Shown: positions 1 through 5,618, counted from the stretch's first letter. The stretch: 6,349 nt of DNA from Fusobacterium sp. (GCA_020024855.1 JAHHTB010000105.1:1-6349), one strand, 5' to 3'. Numbers and translations: made by a program. Notes: generated from the letters alone by a model not told the origin.

Positions 1-988
1 TTTCTTCTTCTATAAGTAAAAGATATTTATATTGTTTTTTCCAAGAGAAATTATATATAGAAGTTTTCTCTAAAGAATCATTAATAAAATCTATAACATA
101 TTTATTTTTATTTTCATTTAACTGATAAGAATAAAACCCATTTTCATCATATTCACTTTCAACTTGATATTGCATATTATCATCATAAAGCTCTCCATCT
201 TCATATGTTACAAATTTTGTATTTGGGTTTAATTCTAATAACATATTAGCAATTCCATTATTTGATTTAAGAGTTGCCTTTGTTCTTACCTCTACTATTC
301 TATTTGGATAATTTCTATAATTCGTATAATCTGTATAATTTATTTTAAATTTAATATCGTATAATCCATTTTTATCTGGTTCATCACTTATTTTTAAATA
401 TAACTCTTCCTCATTTTCACAACTAATGCTTGAAATATGATTGTTTTTAAATTTAATAGTAGTACCATCTTTTTTTCTAATTTCTGTCCCATCTTTTAAC
501 TCAAGAACTCCTAAGCCACGTTTTCCTAAAAGATTTCTAGAATTTAAATCTTTTCCATAGCTTTCTAAATAATTTCCAAGTTCTGTTATTAAATATTTAA
601 GATTTAATGAAAATTTCCCCTTTAAAATAACATTATTTTTAAAAGCTGGATGATTTAAGATCTCTATTTCTCCATCAAATATATAATTTGTATTTCTTTT
701 TTCCCACTTCCCTTTGCCATTTAATAATTCCATACCATTGTTAGCAAATAATTTCCATTCACCTATAGGTTCTCCTTCTTTTAATTTAAATTCTGCTTTA
801 TTTAAAAGAATATTTTTATAAAAATCAATTTCTTGGTATATTACAGTTCCATTAACTGGTTCTCCCTTAGAAGTTATTAAAATATCAACTCCATTTTTTT
901 TACTCCAACTCAATGGAATATCATCAGTATTATCACAACCTAAAACTATAAAACAAAGTATTAAAGTTATACATATTTTTTTTAACAT
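1..988 (-). CDS. Lipoprotein with MORN-like repeat, 3' end outside the window
   Basis: This leftward reading frame is open for 329 codons from an ATG at 988 to the window edge, so the C-terminus is missing. The N-terminus is a classic lipoprotein signal: MLKK, a hydrophobic stretch, then the lipobox VLGC with the acceptor cysteine at residue 18, followed by Asp. The product is therefore expected to be exported and lipid-anchored. Residues about 70-95 (EGEPIGEWKLFANNG and what follows) match the G-x-G-x-W-x-x-[FY]-x-x-N-G pattern of MORN_2/YwqK-type repeats, which are common in surface lipoproteins of unknown role. The rest is Asn/Lys/Glu/Tyr-rich and I do not recognise it. The start is supported by the purine-rich GGTGGGAGAG just upstream. 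It begins 19 bp after the RHH-WYL regulator ends, with no room for a promoter, so the two are probably cotranscribed. Whether it is intact beyond the window cannot be seen. Confidence 0.85.
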   Translation of the reverse strand, partial: MLKKICITLILCFIVLGCDNTDDIPLSWSKKNGVDILITSKGEPVNGTVIYQEIDFYKNILLNKAEFKLKEGEPIGEWKLFANNGMELLNGKGKWEKRNTNYIFDGEIEILNHPAFKNNVILKGKFSLNLKYLITELGNYLESYGKDLNSRNLLGKRGLGVLELKDGTEIRKKDGTTIKFKNNHISSISCENEEELYLKISDEPDKNGLYDIKFKINYTDYTNYRNYPNRIVEVRTKATLKSNNGIANMLLELNPNTKFVTYEDGELYDDNMQYQVESEYDENGFYSYQLNENKNKYVIDFINDSLEKTSIYNFSWKKQYKYLLLIEEE

Positions 989-1007
989 TTTCTCTCCCAC
1001 CTTTTCT

Positions 1008-1526
1008 TTATGATACAAATTTTATTTTTCTAACCTCATATAAAAATTCTTCTTTTCCATTTTTTACTCTCAGATAGTTATAACCAGTTTCAGAATCTCT
1101 TTCAAAAGCTAATGGTAATATCTTAGTTACATTATCTTGATATAATATTTTAACCTCATTTTTCTCTTTAACAGCCTTCTCTAAACGTAAGAAGAAATCT
1201 TTTCTAATAACTCTTTCCCTTATAGCAGAGTGTAAATTAGCATAAGTTGAAAATAATTTAATAATTAATTCTCCATCATTATCTATATTTTGATTCTCTT
1301 GCATAGCTAATATTAAACTTGTATTCATATCATTTAAGTTAAAAGCTATTTGCTTCTTTTCATCTAAACTTAGTAACTCTTTCCCTATTTCATGAATTTT
1401 TTCAAAACCCAATTCTTGAAGAATTATATTATATAGAGTTTCTCTTTTCAAATCCAAATATTTCATATCTTGGATCATCACATCATAAACAAGCTTAGGA
1501 ATTTTTACTCTTATTTTTTTTCTCAT
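1008..1526 (-). CDS. RHH-WYL transcriptional regulator
   Basis: 172 aa. The N-terminal 40 residues (RKKIRVKIPKLVYDVM, then helices with LKRETLYNIILQEL) have the strand-helix-helix pattern of a ribbon-helix-helix DNA-binding domain. The C-terminal region, about residues 113-172, resembles a WYL ligand-sensing domain: a helix, a strand ending in ILYQD, then ILPLAFERD, YLRVKNG and a closing VRKIKFVS. The middle (about 45-110) is helical and unassigned. RHH-WYL proteins are known in mobile elements and near some defence loci, such as the WYL1 accessory protein of type VI-D CRISPR systems. No CRISPR or Cas gene is visible here. The start has a good AGAGG site. Upstream lies a predicted promoter with two palindromes, so it probably represses or tunes its own transcription and that of the lipoprotein downstream. 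The WYL assignment is by pattern only and less certain than the RHH. Confidence 0.75.
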   Translation of the reverse strand: MRKKIRVKIPKLVYDVMIQDMKYLDLKRETLYNIILQELGFEKIHEIGKELLSLDEKKQIAFNLNDMNTSLILAMQENQNIDNDGELIIKLFSTYANLHSAIRERVIRKDFFLRLEKAVKEKNEVKILYQDNVTKILPLAFERDSETGYNYLRVKNGKEEFLYEVRKIKFVS

Positions 1527-1555
1527 TTTTTCCTCTTAACATTCTATTTTTCTAT

Positions 1556-1584
1556 ATTCTAACACTTTTAAAAAGTGCTCTCAA
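1556..1584 (-). promoter_or_regulatory. Predicted sigma-70 promoter of the RHH-WYL/lipoprotein unit
   Basis: On the minus strand a -35 TTGAGA (1579-1584) is followed, after exactly 17 bp, by a -10 TAGAAT (1556-1561) preceded by TGT, an extended -10 feature. Transcription would start near 1549, leaving a leader of about 20 nt before the GAGG ribosome binding site of the regulator. In such A+T-rich DNA a -10 match alone is weak evidence; spacing, the -35 and the extended -10 together make this credible. The spacer is almost entirely filled by a palindrome. Confidence 0.6.
1563..1577. promoter_or_regulatory. Candidate operator 1, palindrome in the promoter spacer
   Basis: CACTTTTAAAAAGTG is a perfect 7-bp inverted repeat around one central base. 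It sits between the predicted -35 and -10 of the RHH-WYL gene, where a bound dimer would block RNA polymerase. It is too compact to form a useful hairpin and has no U-tract, so an operator is likelier than a terminator. The RHH-WYL protein is the natural candidate ligand (inference). Confidence 0.5.
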
Positions 1585-1604
1585 ATAGTATTTTTTTACT
1601 ATTT
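1583..1604. promoter_or_regulatory. Candidate operator 2, inverted repeat at the -35 edge
   Basis: AAATAGTA (1583-1590) and TACTATTT (1597-1604) form a perfect 8-bp inverted repeat separated by six T. On the minus strand its last two bases are the first two of the -35 TTGAGA. The arms differ from those of the spacer palindrome, so either one protein tolerates both or two regulators act here. A hairpin with a T6 loop is the alternative reading. Confidence 0.45.
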
Positions 1605-1654
1605 TTATAAAATATATTTTAATAAAATATATAGTAATAATAAGGTTTTTATTG

Positions 1655-1692
1655 AATAACTCATGTTATTTTCTATCTCATAATGAGTCATT
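1655..1692. repeat. Imperfect inverted repeat in the radC-to-regulator gap
   Basis: The 232-bp stretch between the regulator and radC holds no convincing gene. Apart from the regulator's promoter and operators, it contains an imperfect inverted repeat: AATAACTCAT (1655-1664) against ATGAGTCATT (1683-1692), 10-bp arms with one mismatch, which is a G-U pair in minus-strand RNA. Two smaller palindromes lie inside it, AATAAC-TCAT-GTTATT (1655-1670) and CTCATAATGAG (1677-1687). On the minus strand no U-run follows the stem, so it is not a canonical terminator for radC. It could be a protein site, and no other terminator for radC is evident. Confidence 0.35.
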
Positions 1693-1758
1693 TTTTCAAC
1701 TTATATAAACAAAAGACTTCTAATATAATTATAGAAATCGTTTATTCCTTTAAGCATC

Positions 1759-2280
1759 TTATAATAATCCTTCTTCTCTGAAACTAAAATACTTATCATT
1801 CCCTATTATTATATGGTCTAATACTACTACATTTATCTTTTCTAACAAGTCTTGAAGTGCTTCTGTCAGTTGTATATCCTGTTTACTTGGTCTAAGATTT
1901 CCACTTGGATGATTATGTGCTAGTATTACTCCAGCCGAGTTATATCTCAATACTTCCTCTAATACTACTCTTGGATATACTACTGATTTATCTATAGTTC
2001 CATAAAATAGTGTCTTTTCAGCTATAAGTTTATTGGCATTATTTAGAAAGAGTATTTTAAATTCCTCGTTATGCCTAGTAGATAGATTTGTCTTTAAAAA
2101 TTCAAGAAGATTTTCTTTATTCTTCACAGTAGTTAAATCTTTTCTTTTTATTCCTTCTTTACTAATGTAATATATTAACTCTTTTAACTCCTCTATCTCT
2201 TGTGTTTCTTCGTAACTTCTCATCTTGTAAATTACTTCCTCTTTATCTTTACATTTTAAAAATTTCAATATCTTTTTCAT
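1759..2280 (-). CDS. radC: RadC-like JAMM (JAB/MPN+) domain protein, short form
   Basis: 173 aa. Residues about 75-173 are a typical RadC JAB domain: EFKILFLN, then GTIDKSVVYPRVV, the JAMM zinc motif HNHPSG (122-127) with the downstream Asp in PSKQD (residue 135), and a closing LDHIIIG...SFREEGLL. All expected metal ligands are present, so the fold should be intact. The N-terminal 70 residues are Lys/Glu-rich and lack a recognisable helix-hairpin-helix; the protein is shorter than the roughly 220-aa chromosomal RadC. Short RadC proteins are typical of plasmids, phages and integrated elements. Their biochemical role is unsettled, and the old name 'DNA repair protein' is not well supported. The start follows GGAGG by seven bases. 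A hairpin ends directly against this ribosome binding site, so radC is either a weakly read-through last gene of the operon or controlled at that hairpin. Confidence 0.92.
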   Translation of the reverse strand: MKKILKFLKCKDKEEVIYKMRSYEETQEIEELKELIYYISKEGIKRKDLTTVKNKENLLEFLKTNLSTRHNEEFKILFLNNANKLIAEKTLFYGTIDKSVVYPRVVLEEVLRYNSAGVILAHNHPSGNLRPSKQDIQLTEALQDLLEKINVVVLDHIIIGNDKYFSFREEGLL

Positions 2281-2291
2281 AAATTTCCTCC

Positions 2292-2327
2292 ATAATAAAA
2301 GGGCTCCTTAGTAGAAGCCCTTATTAT
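2292..2327 (-). terminator. Stem-loop between the operon and radC, likely terminator or attenuator
   Basis: On the minus strand AAGGGCT (2316-2322) pairs perfectly with AGCCCTT (2299-2305) across a 10-nt loop. Five more A-U pairs extend the stem (2323-2327 with 2292-2296) beyond a 2-nt bulge. The 3' arm runs into TTTTATTAT, a modest U-tract, so leftward transcripts may end here after the second 26-aa peptide gene. The + strand side is also T-rich, so it could work both ways. The extended stem stops at the GGAGG of radC, leaving no space for a separate radC promoter. Partial termination or masking of that site would lower radC expression. Confidence 0.6.
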
Positions 2328-2340
2328 TAATTTTAGTTTT

Positions 2341-2421
2341 TTATTTCTTATTAATAATTCCAGCTATTGTTGTTACTGCTGTTCCTAATGCTATTAATAT
2401 TCCTCCAACTATTTCTAACAT
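2341..2421 (-). CDS. 26-aa hydrophobic peptide A, paralogue of peptide B
   Basis: This 27-codon frame has an excellent ribosome binding site, AGGAGG seven bases before its ATG, and lies 14 bp downstream of the preceding gene in the same operon. The peptide starts MLEIVGGILIALGTAV and ends in Asn-Lys-Lys. Residues 4-23 are uncharged and hydrophobic or small, enough for one membrane-spanning or surface-seeking helix, with positive charge at the C-terminus. It has no cleavable signal. Aligned without gaps against the 26-aa peptide at 5619-5699, 12 of 26 positions are identical, including G-I-L-I at 7-10, G-T at 13-14 and T-I at 18-19. Equal length, similarity and good translation signals make chance unlikely. 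Possible roles are a membrane-active toxin, a holin-like or regulatory peptide, or a secreted signal; nothing here decides. A stem-loop follows its stop. Confidence 0.7.
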   Translation of the reverse strand: MLEIVGGILIALGTAVTTIAGIINKK

Positions 2422-2435
2422 AATCATTCCTCCTC

Positions 2436-2696
2436 TTATGCTACATATTTTCTATATACATTAATGAACTCTGCTATCTCTTCTGTGTTATTAATACTTA
2501 ATAGCTCATACTTGATATAAAAACTATATAGACCAGCTATACTAATATCTTTATCAACACTCGCTCCAATATTTTTAAAGTATTTATAAATCTCATTATA
2601 GAATACTATTTTAAAAGCTCTTTCAAATATTTCTTCTTTATTCAAAGCTAATATTGAGTTCTTAAACCTTAAATATTCTTCTGTTAATCTATCCAT
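2436..2696 (-). CDS. Small protein resembling DUF3848, copy 2 of a tandem pair
   Basis: 86 aa, acidic-to-neutral and predicted helical, with no signal peptide or membrane segment. It shares a pattern with the protein encoded just upstream: an aromatic-rich helix (FKIVFYNEIYKYF against QIKFYTDIMNYL), a central LYSFYIK/LYYFYME block, and a C-terminal TEEIAEFINVY/TEDFIKAY block. The two are therefore diverged paralogues, probably from a tandem duplication. The overall layout recalls DUF3848, a family of unknown function found in Firmicutes and mobile elements; I assign that with low confidence. Its ATG overlaps the TAA stop of the upstream gene by one base (TAATG), a sign of translational coupling, and a GGAGG lies eight bases before the start inside the upstream gene. 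Stable coupling suggests the two may be made in fixed ratio and pair as a heterodimer (inference). Confidence 0.75.
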   Translation of the reverse strand: MDRLTEEYLRFKNSILALNKEEIFERAFKIVFYNEIYKYFKNIGASVDKDISIAGLYSFYIKYELLSINNTEEIAEFINVYRKYVA

Positions 2697-2980
2697 TAAT
2701 TATCCTCCAACTTCTTTATATATGCTTTTATAAAGTCTTCTGTATCTTCAAATCTTCCTACAATATAATCATCACTCTCCATATAGAAATAGTATAAGTC
2801 CTTAAGTGATTTTATCTTCTCTAAATCTCTTACTTCTATCTTTCCAAATTCAAGATAATTCATAATATCAGTATAGAACTTTATCTGTCCTACCATAGAA
2901 TAAACCTCTCTACTATCTTTTTCTAAGGTTTCCTCTTCAAAATTTACAAATTCATCTAATAACTTTTGATAATTATTCAC
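2696..2980 (-). CDS. Small protein resembling DUF3848, copy 1 of a tandem pair, GTG start
   Basis: 94 aa from a GTG start. The AAGGAG ribosome binding site overlaps the stop region of the Rad52 gene. Two ATG triplets lie between that site and the GTG, but neither is in frame (one gives only four codons), so GTG is the best start. The protein is strongly acidic at its N-terminus (LLDEFVNFEEETLEKD) and then follows the scheme of its neighbour: FYTDIMNYL, LKDLYYFYME and TEDFIKAYIKK. It is helical, cytosolic and lacks catalytic-looking motifs. The DUF3848-like reading rests on this periodic aromatic/acidic pattern and on size. Small acidic proteins beside an annealing protein in mobile elements can be DNA mimics or accessory factors, but no such activity can be read from the sequence. 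Confidence 0.72.
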   Translation of the reverse strand: MNNYQKLLDEFVNFEEETLEKDSREVYSMVGQIKFYTDIMNYLEFGKIEVRDLEKIKSLKDLYYFYMESDDYIVGRFEDTEDFIKAYIKKLEDN

Positions 2981-2994
2981 TCTTCATCATCTCC

Positions 2995-3630
2995 TTATGC
3001 TATCATTTCTGCACATGCTTGTGATATTTTCTTATCTTTGGCATTAGCCTTTAAATACTTAATATAATTGATATCCCTATCGTATATTTCTTGCAATGTA
3101 AGTCCTTTATACTTCCCAAACTCTATTACAATCTTGCTACTTCCTATTACCTTAGGTTCCTCCGTTTCTACTTCTAACTTTTTAAATGTTAGTTTATTAT
3201 CTTCAAGTTCTAACTCTGGCTCTACTGTAAATACATATCCCTTACCTTGTTGTTTAACTGGATACCATTTATTTTTAACTTTATACAAATATCTCCCTAT
3301 TCCAAATCCACTACTTGCTACTCTTTTAAAGGCATTAGATATTCCCCCTTTTATACTTTCATACTCTGTCATACTTGCTCCATCTTCTTTGGTTATCCAT
3401 TTATCATTTATTTTAATAGATAGAGAGCAGATAAATCCCGCTGATACTTCTCTATATGATACTGTCCACCCATCTATTCCAAATAGCTTATCTAATCTAT
3501 TTTGGATAGCTCTTGCTTGTACATAAGCAAGAGCCAATCCTTCCATCTTATCTTTATTTACTGCTCCAACTCTAAATTCTAACTCTTCTCTATCAAATGG
3601 TTCTCTTAATTTTTCTAATAACTTATCCAT
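2995..3630 (-). CDS. Rad52/Rad22-family single-strand annealing protein with ExoX-type C-terminal tail
   Basis: 211 aa from the ATG at 3630, which follows AAAGGAGG by nine bases. A longer frame reaches 3696 but overlaps the upstream gene and lacks a site, so I reject that start. Residues about 5-125 match the phage-type Rad52 annealing core: LREPFDREELEFRVGA, the ALAYVQARAIQNRLDKLFG helix, GWTVSYREV, and the signature SNAFKRVASSGFGIGRYLY (98-116). Such proteins coat and anneal complementary single strands, serving phage recombination or plasmid establishment after single-strand entry. After a linker rich in Glu/Lys (about 140-165), residues 168-205 form a second small module, IEFGKYKGLTLQEIYDRD followed by YIKYLK. 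This resembles the C-terminal domain appended to some exonuclease X-like and related proteins, FGKYKG being its hallmark. No nuclease domain is present. It lies in the leftward operon between an unknown gene and two small coupled genes. Confidence 0.88.
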   Translation of the reverse strand: MDKLLEKLREPFDREELEFRVGAVNKDKMEGLALAYVQARAIQNRLDKLFGIDGWTVSYREVSAGFICSLSIKINDKWITKEDGASMTEYESIKGGISNAFKRVASSGFGIGRYLYKVKNKWYPVKQQGKGYVFTVEPELELEDNKLTFKKLEVETEEPKVIGSSKIVIEFGKYKGLTLQEIYDRDINYIKYLKANAKDKKISQACAEMIA

Positions 3631-3646
3631 ACTCTTAATCCTCCTT

Positions 3647-3943
3647 TTAATATTCTCTTGGGAACATGATAGTCCAATATTCTCCAAGTGTTTCATCTAA
3701 TCCTAGTACTGCCAATACTTTACACTCTTTCATTTCATAACTTAGTTCAAACTCTATTTTATCTTGTGGCTCTTCCTGTATATTAATCATCTTTTTACCT
3801 TTGAACTCAAATATTTGAAATGAGTCTAATCCTTGACTTTCCTCTTTCTCTTCCTTTAATCTTAATGCTGACACTATCATTAGTAATGCTCTTACATCTA
3901 AATCATGTCTTACAAGTGGTGTCATAAATATAGTTCTCATCAT
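3647..3943 (-). CDS. Unrecognised 98-aa protein between ArdC-like and Rad52-like genes (II)
   Basis: 98 aa from the ATG at 3943, or 97 from the next codon, also ATG. The GGGAG site sits only four bases from the first and seven from the second, so the second ATG may be used more. I recognise no family. Visible features are an N-terminal amphipathic helix (residues about 14-31, with RALLMIVSALRLKEE), an acidic/Gln patch, then a probably beta-rich half with FQIFEFKGKKMINI, KIEFELSYEM and KVLAVLGLDE, ending with aromatic residues in EYWTIMFPREY. No signal peptide, transmembrane helix, cysteine cluster or catalytic motif is seen. Spacing is 11 bp to the gene upstream and 16 bp to Rad52 downstream, so it is firmly within the operon. 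By position an accessory recombination or antidefence role is possible, but that is guilt by association only. Confidence 0.75.
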   Translation of the reverse strand: MMRTIFMTPLVRHDLDVRALLMIVSALRLKEEKEESQGLDSFQIFEFKGKKMINIQEEPQDKIEFELSYEMKECKVLAVLGLDETLGEYWTIMFPREY

Positions 3944-3954
3944 ATCTCTCCCTT

Positions 3955-4251
3955 TTAAATTCTTACTCCTATGATTACTTCCTTACTTAGGTTATTTACT
4001 ACTAACTTTCCATTTAAAATATCTTGGAATATATATCTTGAATCATCATTTGTAATATCTACAATTGATAAATTAGTTTTATTCTTTTGTTTAACTTCTT
4101 CTAACATTTCCTTAATCACTGCTTTAGGAACTTTAGGGATATTTCTATTAGTTTCAGATAATGATATACTTATTACCTTTCTAACGTTTATTTTCTCCAT
4201 TTCTAATATTAACTTCTCCAATATTTTTATAACTCTTTTTGTGCTTAACAT
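3955..4251 (-). CDS. Unrecognised 98-aa protein between ArdC-like and Rad52-like genes (I)
   Basis: 98 aa. The start lies two bases after the ArdC-like stop, and its GGAGGAG ribosome binding site is formed by the last Glu codons of that gene, so translation is probably coupled. I recognise no family. The N-terminus is a basic helix (STKRVIKILEKLILEMEKINVRK), followed by VISISLSETN, a Pro/Lys-containing turn (IPKVPKAVIKEML), a Lys/Asn-rich helix, and a C-terminal half that looks like strands (NLSIVDITNDD, KLVVNNLSKEVIIGVRI). It has no signal, membrane segment or metal motif and is probably a cytosolic alpha/beta protein. It has the same length as its downstream neighbour, but I see no sequence similarity between them. 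Coupling to the ArdC-like gene makes a partner or modulator of that protein the first guess, and only a guess. Confidence 0.75.
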   Translation of the reverse strand: MLSTKRVIKILEKLILEMEKINVRKVISISLSETNRNIPKVPKAVIKEMLEEVKQKNKTNLSIVDITNDDSRYIFQDILNGKLVVNNLSKEVIIGVRI

Positions 4252-4253
4252 AA

Positions 4254-5099
4254 TTACTCCTCCTCTTTTCCTTCTATTAAATCTATTAATCCTTTCTTAT
4301 CTATATTTCCGTATAGCAACTCTTCAAATGATGATAAAGCTACATCAAAGGCTTCATCTAGTCTTACATCCTTACTTTTCCATAGAGCTATATACTTATA
4401 CTTCCCACTTATGTCTAAATTAAAATAGGAACCATATAACATGGTTCCTATCTCTGCTTCTACTTCTTCTTGATTTTGACTTTTAGTACTATCCTTAAAA
4501 TGATTTAAATAATGAGTAAACTCATGCATAAGAGTTCCACTCATAGCTACATATCTATCTTTTCTAAGTGTAATTGTTTTTCCATCAGTACAACCTTTAG
4601 CATAAAATTCTTTAACTATATTTACTGGAATATACTGTTCCACTATTTCCTTAGATTTTTTAAACAATTCTGTTATCTTATATTTACTATCCCCTCGTTT
4701 CATCCTAGTATCAATCTCTGGAATAGTAACTGCTTTATCTGTAGGAATAGTACTTTTAATATCAAAGACATTTGCATATCTATATCCATACACCTTTTGC
4801 TCTTCTTTTCCATCAACTATCTTTTTACTAACAAGTGGCACTAAGATATGAATAGCTTTAGCTCCTTTCTTTATATTATATCCAAGCTCTTTCCATCTTT
4901 TAAAACTAGCTATCATAGTTGCTGTTTTATCTTGCTTATAGATTAAAACATTATTCCTAATGCTATAATTATAGAAGTTCTTTCTTCTAAATTCTATGAA
5001 CTCCTTCAATTCTTGTGAGTTATCCAAGAAATCTTTTATCTTATCATTTATATTTTCTTTTAATTCATCTATAATATTCATAAACTCTTTATTTTCCAT
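4254..5099 (-). CDS. ArdC-like antirestriction protein (ArdC N-terminal domain plus HExxH metallopeptidase domain)
   Basis: 281 aa from the ATG at 5099, preceded by AAGGAG nine bases away. The longer frame to 5156 overlaps the upstream gene and is not preferred. Residues about 8-115 match the ArdC N-terminal domain: a helical start, then FYNYSIRNNVLIYKQ, a TATMIASFKRWKELGYNIKKG block and IHILVPL. In the family this domain binds single-stranded DNA. The C-terminal half is a zinc-metallopeptidase-like domain with HEFTH (residues 192-196) in LMHEFTHYLNHF, and a later EEVEAEIG (211-218) that would supply the third ligand. The metal-binding residues are therefore intact. ArdC-type proteins protect incoming DNA from host restriction and usually sit in leading regions of conjugative elements or in phage genomes. 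Here it is the third gene of the operon, after the Gp157-like gene. Its last codons encode the ribosome binding site of the next gene. Confidence 0.92.
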   Translation of the reverse strand: MENKEFMNIIDELKENINDKIKDFLDNSQELKEFIEFRRKNFYNYSIRNNVLIYKQDKTATMIASFKRWKELGYNIKKGAKAIHILVPLVSKKIVDGKEEQKVYGYRYANVFDIKSTIPTDKAVTIPEIDTRMKRGDSKYKITELFKKSKEIVEQYIPVNIVKEFYAKGCTDGKTITLRKDRYVAMSGTLMHEFTHYLNHFKDSTKSQNQEEVEAEIGTMLYGSYFNLDISGKYKYIALWKSKDVRLDEAFDVALSSFEELLYGNIDKKGLIDLIEGKEEE

Positions 5100-5112
5100 A
5101 CTTTCACACTCC

Positions 5113-5607
5113 TTATTTAATTTGTAATGAATAATCTTCTTTAAGCATAGCTCCACTAACTGCTATCTTTTTCTTTAAGCTATCTTTTATTAAGCTCTTT
5201 AATGGTGCTTTCTCCTCTTTAATAACTATATATTCCTTAGGAATCTTGGATAAATCAACTATCTCCACACTTGTAGTTTTTCTCAAACTAAGATTTCCTA
5301 AATCAGTTTCAATCTTCTTTTTCTCTAATTCTAAAAGTATTCCTTTAATATACCCTTTCAATGAAATAATCTTCTTTTCTCTACTCTTTTTAAGTTCCTC
5401 TAATCTATTTATCTCTGTCTTGGCTACTATATTCTCTAACTCTAAGTTTCTAAGATATCTCACTATATTAGAACTCTTACTCTCTAATTCTTCCCTTAAA
5501 TATTCCATCACATCATCATAATTCTCTTTGTCCATTTCATCTTGATTGCTCTCTAAGAATATATCTAAAGTATCAATCATTGCATTTTTAATCTCATAAG
5601 CTTTCAT
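5113..5607 (-). CDS. Siphovirus Gp157-like protein
   Basis: 164 aa with an AGGAGG site eight bases before the ATG. The pattern fits the Siphovirus Gp157 family: a helical N-terminus, a long charged coiled-coil-like stretch (about residues 35-100, with LRNLELENIVAKTEINRLEELKK in two halves and YIKGILLELEKKKIET), then a beta-type tail starting LGNLSLRKTTSVEI, the IPKEYI motif (122-127), a Lys-rich segment with PLKSLIKDSLKKK, and a final GA. The family is known from phages and prophages, often close to recombination or single-strand-binding genes. It was linked to phage resistance when expressed in Streptococcus thermophilus, but its molecular function is unclear. Here it is the first large gene of the leftward operon and is directly followed by the ArdC-like gene (13-bp gap). 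The stop codon of the 26-aa peptide upstream overlaps its ribosome binding site. The protein should be cytosolic; no signal or membrane segment is present. Confidence 0.85.
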   Translation of the reverse strand: MKAYEIKNAMIDTLDIFLESNQDEMDKENYDDVMEYLREELESKSSNIVRYLRNLELENIVAKTEINRLEELKKSREKKIISLKGYIKGILLELEKKKIETDLGNLSLRKTTSVEIVDLSKIPKEYIVIKEEKAPLKSLIKDSLKKKIAVSGAMLKEDYSLQIK

Positions 5608-5618
5608 ATTTTTTCCTC

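Noticed and set aside
1605..1691. Leftward 28-aa frame with hydrophobic end (MTHYEIENNMSYSIK then Leu-rich)
   Set aside because: Its size and hydrophobic tail recall small toxins, but there is no real Shine-Dalgarno site, the sequence is mostly A/T, and it lies over inverted repeats.
1684..1782. Rightward 32-aa frame starting MSHFFNLYKQK
   Set aside because: No ribosome binding site and it runs antisense into the end of radC.
3068..3526. Rightward frame of 152 codons
   Set aside because: It lies antisense inside the Rad52-family gene, has no ribosome binding site and gives a low-complexity Ser/Leu/Pro-rich product.
3631..3696. Upstream start for the Rad52-family gene
   Set aside because: It would overlap the preceding gene by 50 bp and precede the AAAGGAGG that clearly serves the ATG at 3630.
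3971..4423. Rightward frame of 150 codons with hydrophobic product
   Set aside because: It is the antisense shadow of the 98-aa gene and the ArdC-like gene; its hydrophobicity follows from the reverse strand of Lys/Glu/Asn codons.
4512..4844. Rightward frame of 110 codons
   Set aside because: Antisense to the well-supported ArdC-like gene, Ser/Phe/Ile-rich, no translation signal.
5100..5156. Upstream start for the ArdC-like gene
   Set aside because: It overlaps the Gp157-like gene, and the ATG at 5099 has its own AAGGAG site in the gap.
5246..5521. Rightward frame of 91 codons
   Set aside because: Antisense to the Gp157-like gene with biased Ser/Leu/Phe composition and no ribosome binding site.
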